From NCBI GenBank assembly GCA_947652115.1, contig OX393570.1:9693002-9757001 (forward strand): 64,000 bases of DNA. Reading direction: 5' to 3'. Both the position numbers and the translations under genes were made by a program. The stretch is from Blastomussa wellsi. Taxonomy: Eukaryota; Cnidaria; Anthozoa; Scleractinia; Plerogyridae. The notes below the pieces were generated by a model. It was not told where the DNA came from and searched no databases. It was given only the letters and a program-made list of their open reading frames with translations. This document shows, one piece after another, positions 28,840 through 39,464 of this stretch. Numbering within the stretch: the first letter of the stretch is position 1; every line of letters begins with the position of its first letter.

Positions 28840-30277
28840 GCGTTCTAAGATTAATGTTGCGAAAAACTGGGCACTGGACAATGTGAAGACTTTTCGTTGC
28901 CACTATACGGAGTGTGAAAAGAAACTGCTGGACATGTTTACTGGTACGTGCAGGACACGATCCACATCAAGACGCAAGAATATTTTGACTTCACAAATGG
29001 ATTTGAACCTTCAATCATAAACAATCTTGCCTTGAAACTACAAAGCAACACAAGACAGCGAGGAAAGAAAAGAAATTTACTGCATTGCTGTTTTCGGCTT
29101 TAAATTGCAGCTGAAAAAGGAGGATAACCGGTCAACATTTTTGCCGCTCAAAACAAGAACAGTTTCCTTCAGAACTGTGTTGGATGAACTTTTATGTTTT
29201 CTTTTTTGCCCTGAATTTGACATCCTGAAGTATTTTTTCTGCCATGTTTCTTGTTTGCTTTTTAGCGAAATTTGCCCCAAAAACCCCCGCAAAATCCGCC
29301 ATTTTCTCCTCGAATTTGGCTCTGCAAATCCCGCAAAATTTGACTTTTTCCCCGCGAAATATCAGAAGCCCTGAATATTTAATTATTAAATATACAAGTG
29401 GTAATCAAAGATTAGGAAAGCGTTCGACAACTTCGATTCGCTTGGCTTCATTTTAACTTGGTTTCCCGAAATTCAAGTTTTTTTTAATGCTGAAATTAAC
29501 ATTTTTAAATATCAACATGAAACTCTTAACATGACTGTATGTACAGTGTAGTTGCTTAACATGATTTTTCCCAAATTATTCATACAAATACAATGTTTGG
29601 AGTTTTTTGCATTGCGTGATAACGCTATTCATGAATAACAAAGTTGCAGTCAGTGTTTAGAAAACAGCACAACTCTGTACGCGGACAGAAGTTGGATCTC
29701 CAATGAAAAGCATGCAGATGTCAAAATAAGCCGGCAACCGGCGCATTTCACCTGCTATTCCGAATACTGTGCCGGCTACTCTGAATGTTAGTAGGTCAGT
29801 TCTGAGCATGATATTGGAGAAATAAAATGGAAATAGCCGCCTACTTTTTGGATGGACAACCCTGTCAGTAGCTGAGTTTTATGAGATGTGTTGCTTGGAC
29901 GAATTGCAACATTTGTTTGCAACAAAACACACAGGCAATAGGCAGGCTTCTGGTGTTCTGATAAGTAGCTTGAATCATCTTTGCAAGTGATAGCCCAATA
30001 TACCAATACAACTGCGAAAACAGTTCGACAAAATCGAAAAACACTTGAAGGAACTCGAAGGGACTCAAAAACAAAAAGAAAGCAATGCAACAAACATGAA
30101 AATGACATCATTCGTCCCGATTAATTTTGTTGGGGAGGCCAAATTACTGTCCCCAGATTCACAGGAAAACTCGATTTCCTCCCAATACAGGATTAGAAAT
30201 GCGTTTTATCGAATGAAATCAGTTGGTAAAAACACAATCAGGTATGATTATGCTAAATTGAAAACATTTTAACTTAC
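28840..30277. repeat. Paralogous intron block, copy i
   Basis: The same 1.45-kb sequence recurs at 32,055-33,543 and 36,395-37,854, each time directly 3' (plus) bordered by the donor of a type a Ig exon. It starts ggcgttctaagattaatgtt. A short stretch at its beginning is coding-like on plus (WALDNVKTFRCHYTECEKK), but copies i and iii carry a deletion there that breaks the frame. Confidence 0.85.
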
Positions 30278-30523
30278 ACTGTACATCAATGGTTGCTGTC
30301 TCTGTTGCATTGCCACACTCATTACTGGCTTCACACCTGTATTCTCCAGCTTCACTTCTGTTGATATTTGTGAACTGCAAAACACTGCCATTAAAACGCC
30401 AGCCACCATCAACCTTGGTCCAAGACACCACTGGTGGAGGATTCCCTGATGCTCGACATGACACATTCAAGCTGTTGCCTTCAGTTATTCCCTCATTCTG
30501 TATTGATTCTATCGATGAGGGCA
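30278..30523 (-). CDS. Ig-domain exon 9 (type a)
   Basis: 246 bp in phase 1-1, acceptor ttttcacag and donor gtaagt. Core: VSCRASGNPPPVVSWTKVDG, then GEYRCEASNECGNATETAT. It is nearly identical to exon 11 at 37.9 kb (one visible change, WRFNG versus WRLNG), as expected for the large duplication. Confidence 0.9.
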
Positions 30524-31464
30524 CTGTGAAAATAAAATATAACAGAGAAACAGTTTATGGCTGTTCTCTTGTTTGAGCACAGAAAAATGTATTCATTTTT
30601 CATAAAATAAGTAAAGGTGTTCCTCAAAGATTTGTTTGAAGAACACAACATTTATTGAAAACACAGGGCTGTATGTGCACTGCAGGGCTGCGCATAAAGG
30701 CAGACATTACAAAATCTGAATGGCCAACCAAAACTTGACAATGGACAATAAAATCATAACAGCTCACTGTGCTCGGACAGGACGTCAGGATAACTCTGTT
30801 GTGTTTCCGATTAAAATGCACAGACGTTTTGCATTGAAAACACATTTTAAATGTGACTAAATGTAATTTAGGCAAAGTTAAAATCGAGACAATGCAAGCA
30901 GCGGTCTTCTTCATGGCGGCTCGTGTTGCTGCGGGGCAGCCTGGTAAGTCGCAGAGGTTTCGGTATTTACAGGGCTCTGGTTTCTCAGAATCATTGTGCA
31001 TTCACTCTTTGAGTTTGCGAAGCCTTCGTGCTGTTCTGTTGTATTGAACAGACAAATATGAATGAAGTGAGTGTGCAATTAGTCTAAAGGAAGAACTATC
31101 CTCTTTTTTAAAATAATTTTATTTCTACTACTGGGTACTCATTGTGAATCTTATTGAACCTAAACCCTACTCTGACACTCGGGTAAGTACATGTACATCA
31201 ACATGGATGCAAAAGATTTTAATTTTTGGGAGGGCCTGGCAAGTACAAACCCAAACTCTATATTTCTACAGATGGAACATGGTTGGCTCTGAGTATTAGA
31301 GGCGTCCGAAATGCACTGAATACATGGCTGTATACCCTGCATTATTCACCCATGTTGCCCTAGCCTAGTAACAAGGCCTTGTTTGAATCTGGTTTTGACA
31401 AAAACAATACTGTTTTCAGCTGTCCTTGTGTGCATGTTCATTACAAGAAATAACATTTGTTTAC
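30524..31464. other. Intron of the duplicated unit; empty LINE site
   Basis: Contains ctactgggtactcattgtg near 31,125-31,145, the intact counterpart of the site where the LINE is inserted at 38,848. A short frame on plus near 30,900 (MAARVAAGQPGKSQ) is unique to this copy and I do not interpret it. Confidence 0.6.
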
Positions 31465-31728
31465 CATTGACAGTAACAACAACACTTGCACTTTGTCCTG
31501 TTCCCACAGTGTTATTAGCAGCGCACTTGTAGATGAACACTCCTCCGTCTGACATTGTTTTGTTCCACATTCCATGACAGTTAACACCATACCTCACCAG
31601 CGTATCATTCTCAAACAGTTGATACGTATCTACTACAGGGTTACTATCCGCTGAGCACGTAAAGTTAATCACTTCATCTTTGCAGACGGTTACTTCACTT
31701 GCAGCAAACTGGAAATTCTCTGGTTTGT
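31465..31728 (-). CDS. Ig-domain exon 10 (type b)
   Basis: 264 bp in phase 1-1, acceptor ttgttttag and donor gtaaac. Core: NFTCSADSNPVVDTYQLFEN, GMWNKTMSDGG, FIYKCAANNTVGTGQSA. The C-strand Trp is replaced by Tyr (DTYQLF), as in all type b exons. Its duplicate is exon 12 (50.5 kb). Confidence 0.9.
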
Positions 31729-32054
31729 CTAAAACAAGTAAAATAGACAGTACAGTGAACAACACAAACTAATAATATTATTATAAATATGAAAGCAATT
31801 CTTATCAGTCATCCATACACAACAGAATTATACTGTACATGTCCTGCACTGCACAAAACATTGGGTGTACAGGGAACACAGTACTTGGCAAAAATTTAAT
31901 GCTAGTGCAAAATCACTCTTCACTGCATGCATGTTTATGGTGTGGTTCAATTTTATCCTGTTCAAGATGATTTCCGCAGAACATTCAAGCAATTATATAA
32001 TGGCAAAAATAAAGTTACCAAAAAAATCTCACAACATGGTAATATTTTAACTAA

Positions 32055-33543
32055 AGGCGTTCTTAGATTAATGTTGGTGAAAAACTGGGCACTGGACAAT
32101 GTGAAGACTTTTCGTTGCCACTATACGGAGTGTGAAAAGAAACTGCTGTTTGTAGTAATGCAGGCACATGTTTACTGGTACGTGCAGGACACGATCCACA
32201 TCAAGACGCAAGAATATTTTGACTTCACAAATGGATTTGAACCTTCAATCATGAACAATCCTGCCTTGAAACTACAAAGCAACACAAGACAGCAAGGAAA
32301 GAAAAGAAATTTATTGCATTGCTGTTTTCGGCTTTAAATTGCAGCTGAAAAAGGAGGATAACGGGTCAACATTTTTGCCGCTCGAAACAAGAACAGTTTC
32401 CTTCAGAACTGTGTTGGATGAACTTTTATGTTTTCTTTCTTGCCCTGAATTTTTCCTACAGTATTTTTTTCTGCCATGTTTCTTGTGTGCTTTTTAGCGA
32501 AATTTGTCCCAAAAACCCCCGCGAAATCGGCCATTTTCTCCTGGAATTTGGCTCTGCAAATCCCGCAAACTTTGACTTTTTTCCCCGCGAATTATCAGAA
32601 GCCCTGAATATATAATTATTAAATATACTAGTGGTAATCAAAGATTAGGAGTGTGTTCAACAACTTCGATTCGCTTGGCTTCATTTTGACTTAGTTTCCC
32701 GAAATTCAAGTTTTCTTTAATGCTGAAATTAACATTTTTAAATATCAGTATGAAACTCTTAACATAACTGTATGTACAGTACAGTGTAGTTGCTTAACAT
32801 GATTTTTCCCAAATTATTCATACAAATACAATGTTTGGAGTTTTTTGCATTGCGTGATACCGCTATTCATGAATAACAAAGTTGCAGTCAGTGTTTAGAA
32901 AACAGCAGAACTCTGTACGCGGACAGAATTTGAATCGCCAATGAAAAGCATGCAGCCAGGGTTGTCAAAATAAGCCGGCAACCGGTGCATTTCACCTACT
33001 ATTCCAGATACTGTGCCGGCTACTCTGAATGTTAGTAGGTCAGTTCTGAGCATGATATTGGAGAAATAAAATGGAAATAGCCGCCTACTTTTTGGATGGA
33101 ACCTGCTACTCAAACGACTACTGACAACCCTGTGTAGCTGAGTTTTATGAGATGTGTTGCTTGGGCGAATTGCAACATCTGTTTCCAAGAAAACGCACAG
33201 GAAATAGGCAGGCTTCTGGTGTTCTGATAAGTAGCTTGAATCATCTTTGCAAGTGATAGCCCAATAAACCAATACAACTGCGAAAACAGTTCGACAAAAT
33301 CGAAAAACCCTTGAAGGAACTCAAAGGGACTCAAAAACAAAAAGAAAGCAATGCAACAAGCATGAACATGACATCACTCGCCCCGATTAATTTTGTTGGG
33401 GAGGCCAAATTACTGTCCCCAGATTCACAGGAAAACTTGATTTCCTTCCAATACAGGATTAGAAAGGCGTTCTATCGAATGAAATTAGTTGGTAAAAACA
33501 CAATCTGGTATAATTATGCTAAATTGAAAACATTTTAACTTAC
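32055..33543. repeat. Paralogous intron block, copy ii
   Basis: Counterpart of 28,840-30,277. It holds a longer version of the coding-like patch (FVVMQAHVYWYVQDTIHI) and the only clearly bounded copy of a CAGGGTTG-ended MITE. Confidence 0.85.
32957..33132. mobile_element. hAT-like MITE (CAGGGTTGTCA ends)
   Basis: Termini cagggttgtca and tgacaaccctg enclose 176 bp with an AT-rich core and gccggcaaccgg near the left end. The other two intron copies keep degraded versions. Confidence 0.55.
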
Positions 33544-33564
33544 ACTGTACATCAATGGTTGCTG
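33544..33564 (-). pseudogene. 21-bp remnant of a type a Ig exon at a duplication breakpoint
   Basis: The donor gtaagt and the last seven codons of a type a exon (actgtacatcaatggttgct on plus) are followed abruptly by YR-element sequence (aaaaggagccagaaacacaa). The rest of the exon is gone. It lies between exons 10 and 11 and cannot encode a domain. Confidence 0.8.
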
Positions 33565-33664
33565 AAAAGGAGCCAGAAACACAAGCCCTTCCATTTATTG
33601 ACAACGAACTGCCCAAGGGAGGAACGACCTACCCCATACCAAGAACACATAAGTAAACGAGCGA

Positions 33665-34778
33665 TCAAACAAACGAGGCTAGTTGGCAGGAAGCATGCAT
33701 TCTATACTTAATGGGTATATGAATATAAGACCTGAAGGCATCGGATCGCCAGTCTCCTAGTCTTTTAATTAACTCCTCTGGAATGTTAGCTTGAAAGGCT
33801 ATAGTAACACCCCCTGCTCTAAGGCTGTGACCACTGATGCGGGAGGGGTCTAAACCTGCTTTGGAGGCCACCGATGCAAGAAGACTGTCGAATTTGCCAT
33901 ATGTGAATGGTATTAGGCCCCTACTTGAGGGTGCTGGCAAGACGAAGGCTGGACCAGACAGGGGGGCTGGCACAAGCTTGAAGGCATGCTGTAGTGCAGA
34001 ATAAGGGCACAGTGGGTGGCCTGGGATGAGAGGTAGTGGAATAGTAAGAAGACGTTGACTAAACTGGATGGTTTTGGACCAGCGGTTGATAACGATGGCC
34101 CAGCCTGGATAGAACACGATGTCACTTCTTCTAAGATGCTTCAAAGGGTTGAACTTGGCCACACCCTTTAACAACATATTGGCTTTGCGAAGGAGACCAA
34201 AGAAACCAGTTAAACAGACAGCCCAGAAGGTGGCATGGACTGGGTCTGCCAAGTTCAAATGTGACTTGATAGCCAAAAGCATTGCAGGCGTCATGGGTTG
34301 TTTCTGTGAGACTGTGCGGCCTTTGCAGCGACGAATACCACGCAAGGTTGTTGCTAAGTGGAAGTTATTCTTGGTAGGGTCGTCAAGCCCGTGTTCCAAA
34401 TGGACAATACGAAAAATGTTCAAGTAAGCTGGGATCGAGGAAGCAGACAAAGAACGGGCCAAGAAAGCTGCGTAGCGGGCTAAGTGTGACGGTGGAAGCT
34501 GGAAGTGGCTGGTACCCGTAATAAACGCAAAAGGTAAGGTAGGCTCGAAGTTGACTTCTGTAAGTGGCCTTGGTGGAAGTTGCATAGGCTTGTTTTCGAA
34601 ACTTGAGAACTTCCATGTCCAATCTCGACTGATCATCTGGATCTGAGGAAAGCAAGCGACAAAGATGACAGGTGAGACAAGAAGTCTTCAGTAGAGGAAG
34701 AGGACCGTGAGAACCATGCGTTAAGCGCGTGTCGGTGGCAAGTTTCATCAAGTCTAGAGATACTGTCGGCAATAACAT
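33665..34778 (-). pseudogene. Tyrosine recombinase (copy 2), frameshifted but with catalytic Arg
   Basis: Homologous to 26,111-27,223. One extra G near 34,478 (gcgggctaag versus gcggctaag in copy 1) splits the gene into two frames, 34,383-34,778 and 33,665-34,636. The first catalytic Arg is intact (GFFGLLRKANML), as are GHSLRAGG and LGDWRSDAFRSYI. The two copies are thus broken at different points. Confidence 0.85.
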
Positions 34779-35415
34779 TGGCTGTACCGGGGATGTGCTG
34801 AACAGTTAGCTGGATAGCATGGTACTCTGACAACCAGAAGAGTTCTCGGAGCCAATCCATCATGATAGGACAGGGGGTGGTTCCTTTGTTTATAACTGCT
34901 GCAGCAACTTCACTGTCTGACTTGACAACAACCTTCTGTCCTGACCAAAATGGGGCCCACCGTTTGGTTGCCTGGAGAACCATGAAACTTTCTTTGTAGT
35001 TGATATGCAGAGGGCACATGTTTGGAAAATCTAGTGCCCAGTTAACGTATAGCCAATCATTGTGCCAACAACAACCACCACCTGCAGGTGAAGCATCAGT
35101 ATAGGCTGGCGCAGATATCATAGGGAGCTCGTCGGGGAATAGGGATCTGCAGTTGAAAACAGGAAGAAGGGATGACCACCACTGTAGGTCTGCTCTTGCT
35201 TGGGTATTGAGGTAAACGTGATGATGACGATGTTTTGCTGAGTTCATTAAGGTTATCACACGTCGCAAAAAGGTCCGACCCCCTCTGACGACCCGAGCAG
35301 CCCAGCTTAGTTTTCCCACAAGGCGCTGAAGATGATGTTTCTGACACTTGCTCTTGGTTAAGGTCAAGTTCAGAATTGGTACAAAAACTACTGGAACCCA
35401 CCACCACCCCCAGAG
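34633..35415 (-). CDS. RT C-terminus and RNase H of the YR retroelement (copy 2)
   Basis: Same organisation as 27,078-27,860. RNase H keeps all four acidic positions: YTDASPAGGG, INYKESFMVL, VKSDSEVAA and NVIADSISR. The RT palm is missing as in copy 1, so the deletion predates the duplication. Confidence 0.78.
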   Translation of the reverse strand, partial: LWGWWWVPVVFVPILNLTLTKSKCQKHHLQRLVGKLSWAARVVRGGRTFLRRVITLMNSAKHRHHHVYLNTQARADLQWWSSLLPVFNCRSLFPDELPMISAPAYTDASPAGGGCCWHNDWLYVNWALDFPNMCPLHINYKESFMVLQATKRWAPFWSGQKVVVKSDSEVAAAVINKGTTPCPIMMDWLRELFWLSEYHAIQLTVQHIPGTANVIADSISRLDETCHRHALNAWFSRSSSSTEDFLSHLSSLSLAFLRSR

Positions 35416-35587
35416 GTAAGCGTCCCCTACTAATTCCAGATTTTGTTAGCTCCCTTCCAGTGGTTCTGGAAGAGGACCGGGAGACCGTGCTTGGCGCATC
35501 TGGGGGCACTCAAATCATTTTAAAGACTAGTCATGAGAAGAAGCCCCAGCTCACCAACATCACTTTTCCACAATGGTCAGCAGCAAA

Positions 35588-36184
35588 CTACCGAATTATG
35601 CACACTCTTATCAAAGAGGGTGCCTTATCTTCAGTGTCAGACATTATGAAATGTACCAATTCGTCAGAAAGACCAAGAAGAATTGGGTATCCCAGTGACT
35701 CTTCAAAGGCTTTAAGTTCCTCCTGAACCGCTGTGTCAGATTGCAACGTAGTTAGAGTGGGTACAGTCGCTCGTTGAATCGTACACTGGCCTTGATTCTG
35801 CATGCTGACGTTCGCCGGGTTTGGGGTGGCCATCTTGGACTGACTTTCGTGTGTCATCGCGGACTGAACCCGAGCAAGCTCAATTTTGGCTCGCGTTAGT
35901 TCAAGTTCCAATTTTAAATTCTCATTCTGAAGTTTGCTGATGCTGGCCGCAGATTTCTGTTCCTCTGCTGGTTTCAAGATCGGGGATTGAAGTTTGCTGT
36001 CACTGGTGGACTGTTTTCCTGCTTCGGGTGTCAGGCTTTCAAGCAAAGACTCTACTTGGTTCAATTCTTCTCTAATCACACGTGTCTGAAGGCTCTCTGT
36101 CGGATCCAAATCTAACTGGAAATCCTGCAAATGCTGGAGTAGTGTCTTCTCCCTCGTACTCCTTCTAAGCTCCATTTTATCCAT
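35588..36184 (-). CDS. Gag-like ORF of the YR retroelement (copy 2)
   Basis: 198 residues, the same length as copy 1 with a handful of substitutions. Coiled-coil stretch and C-terminal LSDELVHFIMSD are conserved. Identity by position only. Confidence 0.5.
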   Translation of the reverse strand: MDKMELRRSTREKTLLQHLQDFQLDLDPTESLQTRVIREELNQVESLLESLTPEAGKQSTSDSKLQSPILKPAEEQKSAASISKLQNENLKLELELTRAKIELARVQSAMTHESQSKMATPNPANVSMQNQGQCTIQRATVPTLTTLQSDTAVQEELKAFEESLGYPILLGLSDELVHFIMSDTEDKAPSLIRVCIIR

Positions 36185-36394
36185 TTTGAGGGAAAGCCAG
36201 CTAAATAAAGCACATGTTAGAGTTCTAGCAGCGTTCTAACAGTTCTACAGCGCAGACTTCGACAAACTAGTCCCAGGCTTCCGTCCTCCCCAGAGTTAAA
36301 TGTAAATAAAATTAATATTATTACTACTAAACTTGTAAATTTATCTTGAAATTTCGCCACTGCCATGAGTAAACAACATAGCAAAAACTACCAG

Positions 36395-37854
36395 GCGTTC
36401 TAAGATTAATGTTGCGAAAAACTGGGCACTGGACAATGTGAAGACTTTTCGTTGCCACTATACGGAGTGTGAAAAGAAACTGCTGGACATGTTTACTGGT
36501 ACGTGCAGGACACGATCCACATCAAGACGCAAGAATATTTTGACTTCACAAATGGATTTGAACCTTCAATCATAAACAATCTTGCCTTGAAACTACAAAG
36601 CAACACAAGACAGCGAGGAAAGAAAAGAAATTTACTGCATTGCTGTTTTCGGCTTTAAATTGCAGCTGAAAAAGGAGGATAACCGGTCAACATTTTTGCC
36701 GCTCAAAACAAGAACAGTTTCCTTCAGAACTGTGTTGGATGAACTTTTATGTTTTCTTTTTTGCCCTGAATTTGACATCCTGAAGTATTTTTTCTGCCAT
36801 GTTTCTTGTTTGCTTTTTAGCGAAATTTGCCCCCAAAACCCCCGCAAAATCCGCCATTTTCTCCTCGAATTTGGCTCTGCAAATCCCGCAAAATTTGACT
36901 TTTTCCCCGCGAAATATCAGAAGCCCTGAATATTTAATTATTAAATATACAAGTGGTAATCAAAGATTAGGAAAGCGTTCGACAACTTCGATTCGCTTGG
37001 CTTCATTTTAACTTGGTTTCCCGAAATTCAAGTTTTTTTTAATGCTGAAATTAACATTTTTAAATATCAACATGAAACTCTTAACATGACTGTATGTACA
37101 GTGTAGTTGCTTAACATGATTTTTCCCAAATTATTCATACAAATACAATGTTTGGAGTTTTTTGCATTGCGTGATAACGCTATTCATGAATAACAAAGTT
37201 GCAGTCAGTGTTTAGAAAACAGCACAACTCTGTACGCGGACAGAATTTGAATCGCCAATGAAAAGCATGCAGCTGTCAAAATAAGCCGGCAACCGGCGCA
37301 TTTCACCTGCTATTCCGAATACTGTGCCGGCTACTCTGAATGTTAGTAGGTCAGTTCTGAGCATGATATTGGAGAAATAAAATGGAAATAGCTGCCTACT
37401 TTTTGGATGGAACCTGCAACTCAAACGACTACTGACAACCCTGTGTATCTGAGTTTTATGAGATGTGTTGCTTGGGCGAATTGCAACATTTGTTTCCAAG
37501 AAAACACACAGGCAATAGGCAGGCTTCTGGTGTTCTGATAAGTAGCTTGAATCATCTTTGCAAGTGATAGCCCAATATACCAATACAACTGCGAAAACAG
37601 TTCGACAAAATCGAAAAACACTTGAAGGAACTCGAAGGGACTCAAAAACAAAAAGAAAGCAATGCAACAAACATGAAAATGACATCATTCGTCCCGATTA
37701 ATTTTGTTGGGGAGGCCAAATTACTGTCCCCAGATTCACAGGAAAACTCGATTTCCTCCCAATACAGGATTAGAAATGCGTTCTATCGAATGAAATCAGT
37801 TGGTAAAAACACAATCAGGTATAATTATGCTCAATTGAAAACATTTTAACTTAC
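36395..37854. repeat. Paralogous intron block, copy iii
   Basis: Near-identical to copy i (28,840-30,277), including its deletion in the coding-like patch. Copies i and iii are therefore the younger pair. Confidence 0.85.
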
Positions 37855-38100
37855 ACTGTACATCAATGGTTGCTGTCTCTGTTGCATTGCCACACTCATT
37901 ACTGGCTTCACACCTGTATTCTCCAGCTTCACTTCTGTTGATATTTGTGAACTGCAAAACACTGCCATTTAAACGCCAGCCACCATCAACCTTGGTCCAA
38001 GACACCACTGGTGGAGGATTCCCTGATGCTCGACATGACACATTCAAGCTGTTGCCTTCAGTTATTCCCTCATTCTGTATTGATTCTATCGATGAGGGCA
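37855..38100 (-). CDS. Ig-domain exon 11 (type a)
   Basis: 246 bp in phase 1-1, acceptor ttttcacag and donor gtaagt. Core as in exon 9 (SGNPPPVVSWTKVDGGWRL; YRCEASNECGNATETAT). It pairs with exon 12 across a 12.4-kb intron that has been enlarged by the LINE and BEL insertions. Confidence 0.9.
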
Positions 38101-38605
38101 CTGTGAAAATAAAATATAACAGAGAAACAGTTAATATGGCTGTTCTCTTGTTTGAGCACAGAAAAATGCGTTCATTTTTCATAAAATAAGTAAAGCTGTT
38201 CCTGGAAGATTCGTTTGAAGAACACAATATTTATTGAAAACACAGGGCTGTATGTGCACTGCAGGGCTGCGCATAAAGGCAGACATTACAAAATCTGAAT
38301 GGCCAACCAAAACTTGACAATGGCCAATAAAATCATAACAGCTCACTTTGCTCGGACATGACAGGACTGTTGTGTTTCCGATTAAAATGCAAACATTTTG
38401 CATTGAAAACACATTTTAATAGATACTTTAGCAGATTTGCATATTGAGCCAGTTGTACTGCTTTTGTTCAATCAAAATGGTAACGAAGGTCAGGCACATG
38501 TACATGTATGTCCTTTCAAGAGAAAACATTATTAAATTACAGCCTTGTTGTATTGCACAATGTTGAAAATTATCAGCTAGCTATTTTCATTACATTTAAC
38601 ATGTG

Positions 38606-38639
<34 letters not shown>

Positions 38640-38678
38640 CTGACTGACTGACTGACTGACTGACTGACTGACTGATTG
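38606..38678. repeat. Tetranucleotide microsatellite (GATT)n(GACT)n
   Basis: About eight GATT units pass into about eight GACT units and back. It lies in the intron just left of the LINE insertion. Confidence 0.95.
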
Positions 38679-39013
38679 AAATTACTGTAAATTTTTAATA
38701 ACTTTATTTCAACCATGGGGGAAATTACTTTGTCCAAAAAGGAAAAAAGATGTGTATTGAACAGACAAATATGAATGAAGTGAGTGTGCAATAGTCTAAA
38801 GGAAGAACTACCCGCTTTTTAAAATAATTTTATTACTACTATTGGGTTAATTTGAGCACTGATTGTAATCTCCCAAATCAACGAATTCAAAGTCGCTATT
38901 TTTCTCCGCATAGCTTCAATATGTTCAAGAAAAATCTTCCAAAAGGAAAGGTTAATTCTTCCTTCTCAGTTTTTCATAACAATATTGCTAGTATAAACCG
39001 TAATCTGGAAAAT

Positions 39014-39018
39014 GTATC
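39014..39018. repeat. 5-bp target duplication of the BEL/Pao element, left
   Basis: gtatc precedes the left LTR and follows the right LTR at 46,586-46,590, inside the LINE endonuclease sequence. Confidence 0.85.
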
Positions 39019-39390
39019 TGAAGAGGCGAAGGGCCGACTTCGGACACAATATTTAAAAGTCCAGCAAATTAAATTACTTCTTTCCAGGTTGGAAGGTAAA
39101 TTCCTACAGATAAATATAACCTGAATTACAACAAAATAACTAAACGAACAGAGCAGAAAAATAAGGCGAGAATACAAACAGACGGAAAACTAAACGGCTT
39201 ACCAAATGCTGGGGATCCGAAGGTTACGGACGAGAAACTTACACTAAATGAACAAGAAATGCTGATACAAATATATACGATACAAATTTACATATGAAGC
39301 AAAAAATATATACGGGCATGCGGAATGTGACAAAATACATTTACATACGAAAACAAAAAACAGAAGAGAAAAAACGAAATCACCGCGACA
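39019..39390 (-). repeat. BEL/Pao 3' LTR
   Basis: Starts tgaagaggcgaagggccgac and ends caccgcgaca on plus. Nearly identical to 46,215-46,585. Confidence 0.92.
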
Positions 39391-39464
39391 TCCTGGGGGG
39401 CTTGGCTGAATTTAAACATTCAGCAAATAAAGCTGCCGTTAGTCTAATTTAATTGTCCGTGAGT

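Larger units (their letters stand above)
33565..36328 (-). mobile_element. Tyrosine-recombinase retroelement, copy 2 (left end truncated)
   Basis: Nearly identical to 26,010-28,773, but starts inside the inner B repeat, lacking both outer repeats on that side. The 140-bp head repeat is at 36,189-36,328. It was duplicated together with the neighbouring intron and Ig exon, not retrotransposed: the right flank is the same as that of copy 1. Confidence 0.85.

Noticed and set aside
29105..29456. Overlapping ORFs in the triplicated intron (also at 36.66 and 32.42 kb)
   Set aside because: Present in the copies only because the DNA is duplicated. Phe/Lys-rich low-complexity translation, frames differ between copies.
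38573..38791. ORF with SVSQSVSQ/SINQSINQ repeats
   Set aside because: Encoded entirely by the GATT/GACT microsatellite.
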